A stretch of 64,000 bases of DNA from a bacterium (GTDB lineage: Bacteria; Krumholzibacteriota; Krumholzibacteriia; JACNKJ01), in NCBI GenBank assembly GCA_024231955.1, contig JAAEPZ010000253.1:124001-188000 (forward strand), given 5' to 3'. The notes beneath the pieces were generated by a model. The model was not told the DNA's origin. It saw nothing but the letters and a program-made list of their open reading frames with translations, and did not search any database. Made by a program: the position numbers and the translations under genes. Shown here piece after piece: positions 44,498 to 52,698 of this stretch (within the stretch, counting starts at the first letter, position 1; each line of letters opens with the position of its first letter).

Positions 44498-46624
44498 TCA
44501 ATGTGAGACGGTCGTCAGGATCTCCAACAGGTCCAGTTGGACACTGTGCCGTTCGGACTTGCCCGGCTCAAGACGGAGATAGCGGCCATCACGCATCATC
44601 TCCCAGGCCTGGCAATTGTCCGCCAGCGACATCTTCAGACTCTCGTTGATCACCCGCGTGCGATTCTTTCTGTGCTCGATCGGAAACGCCGTCTCAACCC
44701 GCCGGAACAGATTGCGCGGCATCCAGTCGGCGCTCGAGCAGTAGGTGATCAACTCGCCGTCAGCGTGGAAATGGAACACCCTGTGATGCTCCAGGAAGCG
44801 CCCCACGATCGAGATGACCCGGATGTTGTCGGACACGCCGGGCACGCCGGGGCGGAGGCAGCAGATGCCCCGAACGATCAGATCCACCTTCACACCGGCC
44901 TGGGAGGCGCGGTAGAGCGACTTGATGATCCGCTTCTCGACCAGCGAATTCATCTTGGCGATGATCGCCGCGGGCCGGCCCGCGCGGGCGTTCTCGATCT
45001 CGTTCTCGATCAGCTCGCGCAGCCGGTTGTGCAGGCCGAACGGCGTCTGGACCAGCTTGTTCAGCTTGTTGTTCCGGCTGAGGCCGGTGAGCTGACGGAA
45101 GAGGGCGACCACATCGTCCCCCCACTCTTCATCGCAGGTCATGTAGCTGAAATCGGTGTAGAGCCGCGATGTGGCCATGTGGTAGTTGCCCGTGCCCAGA
45201 TGAACGTAATTGCGCAGACGATCCCCCTCCCGCCGCACGATCAGCAGCATCTTGGCGTGGCATTTGAAACCGACGATACCGTAGACCACCTTGGCGCCCG
45301 CCTCCTGCAGACGCGATGCGAGATCGATGTTGGCGGCCTCGTCGAAGCGGGCGCGCAACTCGATGACGGCGGTAACCTCCTTGCCCGCGCGCGCAGCCTC
45401 CAGCAGCGCGGTGCCCAGAGGCGAATCCATGCCGGAACGGTAGACCGTCATCTTGATCGCCAGCACATCGGGGTCGGCTGCCGCCTGCCGCAGCAGGTCC
45501 AGCACCGGAGTGAAACTCTGGTAGGGGTGGTGCAGCAGGATATCGTTCCGCTGTATATCCTGGAAGATATCTGTGCGCCTGTTCAGCTTTTTCGGCAGGC
45601 CCGGCACGAAGGTTTCGAACTTGAAGTCGGGACGATCAATCTGGTTGATGAGCTGCTCGAAGCGGGTCAGGTTGATGGGTCCGTTCAGTCGGTAGAGATC
45701 GTCGGAAGCGAGATCGAATTGCTGCAGCAGAAACTCGGAGATCTCCTCGCTGCAGGTGTCGGCCACCTCCAGGCGGACGGCCTTCGCGAACTGGCGCCCC
45801 GGCAGCTCCCCCTTGAGGGCGTGGAGGAAGTCCTGCACGGCCTCCTCATCGAACCAGAGATCGCTGTTGCGGGTGACGCGGAACTGATCGACATTGCGGA
45901 TTTTGAGGCCGGGGAACAGCTGCTGCACATTCTCATGAATGACCGACGAGAGCATGACGAAGCCGTGCCTCGCCTCGGAAAGATTCGGCGGCAGGTGGAT
46001 CAACCGCGTCATGTTCTCCGGCACCTGCACGATGGCGGCGTTGACGCGACGGCCGAAAGCATCCTTGCCGTCGATCGTGACGATGAAATTCAGGCTCTTG
46101 TTCAGGATCCGGGGAAAGGGGTGCGCCGAGTCGAGCCCGATCGGAGTGAGCACCGGCATCACCTCGCGCATGAAGTAGTCGTGCATCCATTCGCGCTGCT
46201 GTTCGTCGAGTTCATCCCTGCGCAGAATGATTATCCCCTCGTCCTGCAGGGCGGGAAGGAGCGTTTCGTTGAGGAGGCGATACTGCGAGCGCACAAGCCC
46301 CAACACCTGCTCCCGGCAGAGGGCGAGGGCCTCCGTGGGGCCCAGACCATCAGCGCCCGGTTCGGCGACACCGAAAGCTACCTGCTCCTTCAAACCGCCC
46401 ACACGGATCTCGAAGAACTCGTCGAGGATGGATGAGGAGATGCACAGAAACCGCAGCCGCTCAAGCAGGGGGACAGCGGGATCGCCCGCCTGGGCGATCA
46501 CACGGCGATGGAAGGCCGTCAGACTCAGCTCCCGATTGATGAACAATGTGGGATCGTTCAGACTCGCCTTGTCGGGCACAACCTCACCCGTCATGAGGGA
46601 GAGGTCGGAATCGTCGATCAACAT
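44498..46624 (-). CDS. ppk1: Polyphosphate kinase 1
   Basis: A 708-residue PPK1 that reversibly makes polyphosphate from ATP. The N domain contains FLCISSSILDEFFEIRVGG; the first phospholipase-D-like catalytic domain has VGFKCHAKMLL with the phosphorylated histidine at H456, then NYVHLGTGNY; the second has FHFHADGE, CSSADWMPRNLFRRVETAFPI. All core motifs are intact and the length is typical. It follows ppk2 by 25 bases, forming a ppk2-ppk1 operon. A C-terminal LEILTTVSH tail ends the protein. It should sit at the inner membrane's cytoplasmic side, as in the family. Confidence 0.97.
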   Translation of the reverse strand: MLIDDSDLSLMTGEVVPDKASLNDPTLFINRELSLTAFHRRVIAQAGDPAVPLLERLRFLCISSSILDEFFEIRVGGLKEQVAFGVAEPGADGLGPTEALALCREQVLGLVRSQYRLLNETLLPALQDEGIIILRRDELDEQQREWMHDYFMREVMPVLTPIGLDSAHPFPRILNKSLNFIVTIDGKDAFGRRVNAAIVQVPENMTRLIHLPPNLSEARHGFVMLSSVIHENVQQLFPGLKIRNVDQFRVTRNSDLWFDEEAVQDFLHALKGELPGRQFAKAVRLEVADTCSEEISEFLLQQFDLASDDLYRLNGPINLTRFEQLINQIDRPDFKFETFVPGLPKKLNRRTDIFQDIQRNDILLHHPYQSFTPVLDLLRQAAADPDVLAIKMTVYRSGMDSPLGTALLEAARAGKEVTAVIELRARFDEAANIDLASRLQEAGAKVVYGIVGFKCHAKMLLIVRREGDRLRNYVHLGTGNYHMATSRLYTDFSYMTCDEEWGDDVVALFRQLTGLSRNNKLNKLVQTPFGLHNRLRELIENEIENARAGRPAAIIAKMNSLVEKRIIKSLYRASQAGVKVDLIVRGICCLRPGVPGVSDNIRVISIVGRFLEHHRVFHFHADGELITYCSSADWMPRNLFRRVETAFPIEHRKNRTRVINESLKMSLADNCQAWEMMRDGRYLRLEPGKSERHSVQLDLLEILTTVSH

Positions 46625-46649
46625 CGCACCTCATCTCGTCTGGACATGA

Positions 46650-47528
46650 TCAAAACAGCTCGGGGACGAATGTCTGGTCGGTGAGCGGCGGCCGCACATA
46701 ACCGGGATTGGCCTGACGCGGCGGCAATTCGAGAGGCGCCGGCGTCAGATCCTCATAGGGCAGTTGACTGAGCAGATGGCTGATGCAATTGAGCCGGGCC
46801 CGCTTTTTATTGTCGGCGTTGACCACGAACCACGGCGCCTGTTTGATATCCGTGTAGGCGAACATGTCATCCTTAGCCCTGGAGTATTCGACCCAGCGGT
46901 TGCGCGATTCAAGATCCATGGCGCTGAGCTTCCACCGTTTGACTGGGCTGTGGATACGCGACTGGAACCGCCTCTCCTGCTCCTCGTCACTGACCGAAAA
47001 CCAGTATTTGATCAGATGGATGCCCGACCGCACCAGCATCCTTTCGAACTCGGGGCATGTGCGGAAGAATTCACGCACCTGCTCTTCGGTACAGAACTTC
47101 ATCACCCGCTCCACGCCGGCCCGGTTGTACCAGGAGCGGTCGAACAGCACCATCTCCCCGGCTCGGGGCAGATGCGGCGTGTACCTTTGAAAATACCACT
47201 GCGACTTCTCCCGCTCCGTCGGCGTACCGAGCGCCACGACCCGGCAGATTCGGGGATTGAGCTGTTGCGTGATCCGTTTGATGACGCCACCCTTGCCCGC
47301 GGCGTCCCGCCCCTCGAACAGAACGACTACCTTCATGTCCTCATGCTTGATCCACTCCTGCAGTTTGACGAGTTCCGTCTGCAGGCGCGTCAGCTCTTTC
47401 TCGTAATCGGCCTTGCTCAACTTGACCGACACCTTGGCGACATCCGCCCGCTTCGCCTTCTTATCCTTTTTGTCCCTCTTCTCCCTCTTATCCCTCTTGC
47501 CGTCACGATCCTTGAGTTTGTCGGACAT
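46650..47528 (-). CDS. ppk2: Polyphosphate kinase 2
   Basis: A 292-residue PPK2 that uses polyphosphate to phosphorylate nucleotides, or the reverse. Visible are Walker A (FEGRDAAGKGG), Walker B (MVLFDRSWYNRAG), the lid region (RRFQSRIHSPVKRWKLS) and WFVVNADNKKRARLN. A very lysine-rich N-terminus (KRDKREKRDKKDKKAKR) precedes the kinase fold, perhaps contacting polyphosphate. Sequence features fit class I, one-domain enzymes. The ATG at 47528 has AAAGAGG five bases before; an ATG at 47564 is an alternative. It forms an operon with ppk1. Confidence 0.94.
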   Translation of the reverse strand: MSDKLKDRDGKRDKREKRDKKDKKAKRADVAKVSVKLSKADYEKELTRLQTELVKLQEWIKHEDMKVVVLFEGRDAAGKGGVIKRITQQLNPRICRVVALGTPTEREKSQWYFQRYTPHLPRAGEMVLFDRSWYNRAGVERVMKFCTEEQVREFFRTCPEFERMLVRSGIHLIKYWFSVSDEEQERRFQSRIHSPVKRWKLSAMDLESRNRWVEYSRAKDDMFAYTDIKQAPWFVVNADNKKRARLNCISHLLSQLPYEDLTPAPLELPPRQANPGYVRPPLTDQTFVPELF

Positions 47529-47955
47529 GGAGCCTCTTTCCGCGGAGTTATTCTCCGGTACCTTCATTGCTTCCCGAATCACTGGCGCACTTGCAGCGTC
47601 TGGCTGTCCTCCAGACCAAACGACCTGTCATTGCATTTCTGCAAGATAAATGCCTCCCCCGCTCCGCTCCGAATCGAAACCCCTATCCCGACTCCAGCCG
47701 CCAGTCGTCCCCGCAACGGGTCCGCAATACTTCCCCGTCACTCCTCATGCCTTCCGACAGGTCCCTCACTCTCCCCATCCACCTGGACCGGTCAGAGGTT
47801 CGCTGTTCCCGTTCGGAAGGGAAAAGATGAACACATTGAGGAGCAATCGTCTCATTTTACAAATGTGAGTTGCACTATAGGCAACGGCCCCCGCCGGTGA
47901 GCGGAGGCCGTTTTGTTTGGGTCAAGGCAATCAGCCGGGGCTTCCCGAACTCTCC
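47529..47955. other. Intergenic region with a strong hairpin, no gene recognised
   Basis: The 427 bases between ppk2 and the pmbA-like gene hold a 12-position hairpin at 47883-47912 (one mismatch, six-base loop). Its T-run (TTTTGTTTG) is on the plus strand, although both flanking genes are on the minus strand. It lies 44 bases past the pmbA-like stop and may still end that transcript. The rest shows no convincing frame; the ppk2 promoter probably lies here but could not be fixed. Confidence 0.5.
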
Positions 47956-49257
47956 TCAGAGCGATTCGGTTTTGGAGTCGAAAGTGAACTCGCGGCTCAT
48001 CACGGCGGGCACCACGGCCTTCTCCCAGGAGTCCACCCGCTCCGTCCGACTCAACCCGCAGACGTTCTTCAGGAACACCAGCGGCGATTCGTTGAAGCGG
48101 AGGTTCTTGACCGGTTCGACCACGCGCCCGTCCTCGATCCGGAACAGGCCGTCCCGTGTCATGCCGGTGAGCAGCAGCTCCTTGCGATCTACGTAGCGGA
48201 TGTACCAGAGTCGCTTGACGAGCAGCCCCCGTTCGCAGTTCGCGATGAGATCCGCCGTCGAGCGATCCTCACCGGCCATGTAGAGGGGGACAACCTCGGG
48301 GTCGGCCTCCACACCTTTCTGTCCAGCCCAGTAGCGGGTATGGTTGAGTCTCTGCAGTATGCCGTCGCGCACCCACTCCACCGGCCGGGTCGCCAGGCCA
48401 TTGAGCGCGAAAGGGGGCGGCGACAGATTGGGATCATCGAGACGCAACCCCAGGTTCACCCGCTCGTCGAATACTTTCTCCCCCACCAAGTCGGTGAAGG
48501 CGGACACACCCTCCTCGGCCTCGCGGGCATCCAGGTTGAATGCCAGGAACAGGAGCAGACTCCAGACGGCCCCCGGTTCGAAGATGACGTCGTAGTCGCC
48601 CGGTTTGATATCCACGGGATTCTGGGCCGCGATGGCGGTGGCGAGCGCCTTGCCTGCTGCAGCCCGCAGATCGACTTTGGCCGCGAGGTTGGCGGCGGCG
48701 CTCCCGTGACCGCTACCCTTCGGACCATGCATCGTGCTCGACACCTTGAACTCCGTGACGTCGTCCGAGGCGTGCAGCCCCGCCGAGTTGGCCAGTACGG
48801 TGCGCGAATGATCGGCCGTGATGATGCCGCTGGCCCGATAGTTCTCGGCCGCCGCCAGCGCGGCCACCTCACCGACCCTCGCCGCGAGATCCGCCGGCGT
48901 CAGCGACGCCGTCTCCTCGCAGAAACGTCCGGACAGCTGCGGGAACTCCTGCTGCGGCAGGGGCGGCATGTACTCCGGATCGGGCGCGACATCGCCGCAG
49001 ATCGCCTCGGCCCTCTTGATCAGACTGGCCAGGGAATCGGCGTCGAGTTTATTGGTCGACGCGCTCCCCCGCCTGCCCTCCTGCCCCAGGGTGAGGCGGA
49101 TGTACTCCTCACTCCCACCCAGATTCTGCGTGATCGCATTGTCCGCGAAACGGGTGGCGAGCCGCTGTTGCCGGTAGTAGAGCGCCGAGGCCTCGTAACC
49201 GCCGGTCTTGCCGAGCACCGCGTTGAGGATGCTGCCGATTTCGTCCATGTTCTTCAC
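47956..49257 (-). CDS. pmbA: TldE/PmbA-family metalloprotease partner
   Basis: A 433-residue TldE/PmbA-like protein, normally the non-catalytic half of a TldD-TldE heterodimeric zinc protease that processes modified peptides and unfolded chains. Family features include the N-terminal YYRQQRLATRFADNAI, SAGLHASDDVT, YDVIFEPGAVWSLL and FDERVNLGLRLDDPN. I place the start at the GTG at 49257, which has GGAGGAG seven bases upstream and overlaps the tldD stop (GTGA). The zinc-binding HExxxH motif is absent, as expected for TldE. Gene order is tldD then pmbA. Confidence 0.87.
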   Translation of the reverse strand: MKNMDEIGSILNAVLGKTGGYEASALYYRQQRLATRFADNAITQNLGGSEEYIRLTLGQEGRRGSASTNKLDADSLASLIKRAEAICGDVAPDPEYMPPLPQQEFPQLSGRFCEETASLTPADLAARVGEVAALAAAENYRASGIITADHSRTVLANSAGLHASDDVTEFKVSSTMHGPKGSGHGSAAANLAAKVDLRAAAGKALATAIAAQNPVDIKPGDYDVIFEPGAVWSLLLFLAFNLDAREAEEGVSAFTDLVGEKVFDERVNLGLRLDDPNLSPPPFALNGLATRPVEWVRDGILQRLNHTRYWAGQKGVEADPEVVPLYMAGEDRSTADLIANCERGLLVKRLWYIRYVDRKELLLTGMTRDGLFRIEDGRVVEPVKNLRFNESPLVFLKNVCGLSRTERVDSWEKAVVPAVMSREFTFDSKTESL

Positions 49258-50702
49258 AGTTTCGCTCCTCCCACGTCGATGTTCCGGAAACGGCACGTGC
49301 TCGCTCCGTGCGTCATGCGCATCACCTGGCCGGGTTCCCCCTTGCCGCAGTTCATCAGGCCGAACGGGCGCCAGTCGTGGCGTCCCGCCATACCGTCACA
49401 ACTGCGCCAGAAACTGGTGGTCTGCGATTGGTAGGTGACCTTCTTCAGCGGACGAACCCTCTTGCCCCCCTCGATCAGCCAGAACAGATCGCCGCCGAAC
49501 TGGAAGTTGTTGCGCATCTGATCTATGGAGAAGCTGCCCCGCCCCTCTATGTAGATGCCGCGTTCCACATCGGCGATGAGATCGTCGGCGGTGACGGAAT
49601 CGTCCGTGCCCGGTTCGAGGTAAAGGTTGGGAATCCGGTTGATCGGCACGCTGGCAAAACCGTCGGCGCGGCAACAGCCGTTGGATTTGCTCCAGCCGAC
49701 CAGCGGCGCGGTCTCCCGCGTGCAGCCGAGGGCGACCAGTTTGCCGTTTCGCACCACGGGAAAGTCGTGCAGCTTCACGCCGTCGTCGTCGTAGCCCCAG
49801 GTGCCGAGGCCGCCGACGAGTTCGTTGCCCGCCGTGAAGTTGATGATGTCGGAGCCGTACTGATACTCACCGACGAAACCGGGTTCGACGAAGCTCTTGC
49901 CCGCCATATTGGCCTCCCAGCCGAGGATGCGATCCAGCTCGGTGGGGTGTCCCACCGATTCGTGAATCGTCAGCGCCAGGTGGCTCGGACTGAGCACGAG
50001 GTCCATCTTGCCGACAGGGCAATCGTCGGCTTTGCATTTCATGACCGCCTCCTCCGCCCAACGCTCGGAGTTGCCGAGCAGATCGCTGGAGCGGATGAAC
50101 TCGTAGCCCGCCTGACTCGCGCCGTCGGTGTAGTTGCGCACCTGCGATTCGCCGCCCACCGCGGCCACGGCCTCCAGCATCGGGTGGGACACCGTGTGGG
50201 TGAGGTCGAGTCGACTGCCGTCCGTGTTGCCGATCACGCGGCGCATGCGGATGAAGTGGAGCATGCCCCAGGCCATGACGACATCCTGCACGTTGAGCAT
50301 GCGGTCGCACGCGGAGAGCAGCAGGTCGGCCTTTTCTGCGTTGGGCACCGCGAAGGGATCTTCCAGGCAGGGGGAGACGATGGTGTCGGTGCAGGCCGGA
50401 CTCGGCGCCATGCTTGCCGGCTGCGCCTGCGGCACGGTGGCGGAGGCCCTGGCCATCGCCACGGCCAGCTGCGCCGTTGCTATGACGCTCTCGCGATTGA
50501 GTTCGGTGCTGGAGGCAAAGCCCCAGGCGCCGTCGAGCAGAACGCGGACGCCGTAGCCCGAGCTCTCGTATTCGTCGAGCTGTTTGAGCGAGCGCCGCTC
50601 AACGAAGATGACATTCTCCCGCTTCTCGACGACGCGCATGTCGGCGAAAGCGGCGCCGGCGGCATTGGCTACATCGAGAGCAAGATCGATAAATTCTTTC
50701 AT
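49254..50702 (-). CDS. tldD: TldD-family zinc metalloprotease
   Basis: A 482-residue TldD. The HExxxH zinc motif is seen in TIHESVGHPTELD, the upstream substrate-channel region SPSHLALT is present, and the C-terminal zinc cysteine lies in LMNCGKGEPGQ. The helix between the motif and GWEANMAG matches the family. The ATG at 50702 has CGGGAG four bases before; the longer frame to 50807 adds an unlikely extension. It is coupled to the following pmbA. No RiPP precursor or antitoxin was noticed nearby, so a general proteolytic role is the default. A second TldD is at 61509. Confidence 0.9.
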   Translation of the reverse strand: MKEFIDLALDVANAAGAAFADMRVVEKRENVIFVERRSLKQLDEYESSGYGVRVLLDGAWGFASSTELNRESVIATAQLAVAMARASATVPQAQPASMAPSPACTDTIVSPCLEDPFAVPNAEKADLLLSACDRMLNVQDVVMAWGMLHFIRMRRVIGNTDGSRLDLTHTVSHPMLEAVAAVGGESQVRNYTDGASQAGYEFIRSSDLLGNSERWAEEAVMKCKADDCPVGKMDLVLSPSHLALTIHESVGHPTELDRILGWEANMAGKSFVEPGFVGEYQYGSDIINFTAGNELVGGLGTWGYDDDGVKLHDFPVVRNGKLVALGCTRETAPLVGWSKSNGCCRADGFASVPINRIPNLYLEPGTDDSVTADDLIADVERGIYIEGRGSFSIDQMRNNFQFGGDLFWLIEGGKRVRPLKKVTYQSQTTSFWRSCDGMAGRHDWRPFGLMNCGKGEPGQVMRMTHGASTCRFRNIDVGGAKL

Positions 50703-50926
50703 GTTTCTCCCGGGGGGAATCGGATCGAAGGCGACAGAGTGGCTGGAACATCCCACAATCCAAGGTGAGATGCAATCGCTTCCGGTGCGGTCAAGCGGGA
50801 ACAGCACCGGAGCGCACTGCGGATCGCCCCCCGAAATACGAAGACACGCCGTTTGAATCGGAGATGGATCCGATCAGATTCGCACGGCAAAGGGCCGGGC
50901 GCGAGATGTACGGTGATGAATCAACC

Positions 50927-52423
50927 TCATTCACGTGCCCTGGCAATCAGCGTGTCGAGTTCCGCATCCGGTCCGGGATCCAGTTCACGTGCCTGCAGCA
51001 GATGCACCAGGGCCCGGTCGGAGTGGCCGCCATCGAGCAGCAGACCGCCGAGATCCCTGTGGGCCAGAGGCGAGTCCGGGTGCTCCTCCACATTGAGGCG
51101 GAACAGGGCGGCGGCCGTCTCCTCATCACCGATCCTGGCGATCAGCAATCGGCCGATCTGCGACAGCTGCCCCGGACCGAAGTCGTAGATCTTCCCGTGC
51201 CTCTCCTTCAGGAGACGATAGTGATCGAACAGCGACTCGCGATGATTCAGATAGGTACCGGCCAGGGGGCCGAGTAGATCAAGTGGAGGTAATTCGCCCC
51301 GCCCGCCGTCGAGAACATCCAGAATGGCGAACGACAACTGCTCCAGAAATCCCTCACGCGCACTGCCGCCGTTGTGCAGCAGCACGACGCAACGCTCCAT
51401 CGTCGGCACGCGCAACAGCCAGGTGCTCATCCCCATGCTGCTCCCCCCGTGGGCAAAGATCTCGACCCGCTCGCCATTGGGGGTCTGGTGGAACTCGCGC
51501 CACTGCCCGCAGGCATAGCCCGTACTCTCATCGACGAACTGTCCCGGCGTGGTGAAGATCTCCCGCATGGCCGGTGTGAGCAGGGGGCCCTCTTGCAGTG
51601 CGGATGCCCACTTAAGCAGGTCGGTCACGGTTGAGTAGAGTCCGCCCGAGGGTACGGATTTGGGGGAGTATTCGGAGTGTGCCGCCCGCTCCACCTCATC
51701 TGTGTAGGAGAGATCGTAACCATCGGCCAGCATCGCCACCGGCTTGAGGCTGTCGAAAACACCCGAATCCCGCATCGCCAACGGCGCGAAGATGCGCTGC
51801 TTGACCAGATTCCCGTAGGATTCGCCGGTCGCAACCTCGGCCAGAGCGCCAAGCAGGAGATAGTTCGTATTGCTGTACTCCCAGCTCTCACTCGGCGTGA
51901 AGCGGAGCGTATCGAAAAGGGGATCGGCGAAGATGAAACGGACGAACTCGGTGAGCGTGAATCGCCGCTTGCTCAGGACCTCCAGATAATCCGGCAACAG
52001 CGTGTAGTCGGGTATCCCCGAGGATTGACTCAGCAGATGTTGGACGGTGACCGTTTCCGCCCAGGATTTCGGCGGCACGCTCAGGTGCCCGGCAAGCGGG
52101 TCGTCGAGCGACAGGCAACCCTCATCGATCAACTGCAGGACTACGACCGCCGCAAACTGCTTGGAGAGAGAGGCGATGCGGTAGCGGGTGTCGACGCTGT
52201 TGGGGATATTCCAGGCCTCATCGGCCAATCCGCGGGCCGTTGTGTAGACGAACTGCTCACCGTCGCTCACCAGGGCGGCCCCCCGGAATAGCTGATGTCG
52301 ATCGAGCCGATCGAAGATCTCGTCCAGCCGGGTGACGATATCGTCGTCCTGGCCGGGCCCGCCACAGGCCGACAGGCAGGATAGGGAAATAGTGGTGATG
52401 AGCAGGATTCCGATAATACGCAT
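50927..52423 (-). CDS. Serine beta-lactamase-family lipoprotein with TPR-like tail
   Basis: A 498-residue exported protein. The lipobox LSAC near residue 20 indicates a lipoprotein. The class-C-like/PBP fold shows the catalytic SLSK, the tyrosine motif YSNTNY, and HGGSSMG in the KTG position. The C-terminal 70 residues (ALFRLNVEEHPDSPLAHRDLGGLLLDGG) form one or two TPR-like repeats. This family includes D-aminopeptidases, esterases and transpeptidase-like enzymes; antibiotic resistance should not be assumed. It stands alone between tldD and the thioredoxin-barrel gene. Confidence 0.85.
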   Translation of the reverse strand: MRIIGILLITTISLSCLSACGGPGQDDDIVTRLDEIFDRLDRHQLFRGAALVSDGEQFVYTTARGLADEAWNIPNSVDTRYRIASLSKQFAAVVVLQLIDEGCLSLDDPLAGHLSVPPKSWAETVTVQHLLSQSSGIPDYTLLPDYLEVLSKRRFTLTEFVRFIFADPLFDTLRFTPSESWEYSNTNYLLLGALAEVATGESYGNLVKQRIFAPLAMRDSGVFDSLKPVAMLADGYDLSYTDEVERAAHSEYSPKSVPSGGLYSTVTDLLKWASALQEGPLLTPAMREIFTTPGQFVDESTGYACGQWREFHQTPNGERVEIFAHGGSSMGMSTWLLRVPTMERCVVLLHNGGSAREGFLEQLSFAILDVLDGGRGELPPLDLLGPLAGTYLNHRESLFDHYRLLKERHGKIYDFGPGQLSQIGRLLIARIGDEETAAALFRLNVEEHPDSPLAHRDLGGLLLDGGHSDRALVHLLQARELDPGPDAELDTLIARARE

Positions 52424-52698
52424 CGTTGCTCCTCCGAGTTGGCGACGGGCAGGGGGGATTGTGCAGCCGGTCCGGGGACTCGACCAGTATCAAAGACGCG
52501 GACTTCCGGGAAAGGTTCAGATTATTCGACGATATGCGGGTGATTCGTGGACGACCGGGCCGACAGATTGGATCAGACGGGGTTCCCAGCTCGATCTGCC
52601 GATTCAGCTCTTTCCAGATCGGGGGAGCGGCGCTCCTGACGCAAGCAGCCCGACGCTGGATGCGCCGGGCCGTCTGCTTGTCAGATTGGGAATCGTAC

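Noticed and set aside
44537..46435. A 632-codon plus-strand open frame
   Set aside because: It is a shadow of ppk1, whose catalytic motifs are all intact.
50927..52423. Antibiotic-resistance beta-lactamase
   Set aside because: The serine-hydrolase motifs are shared with esterases and peptidases; the HGG motif and TPR-like tail do not favour a resistance enzyme.
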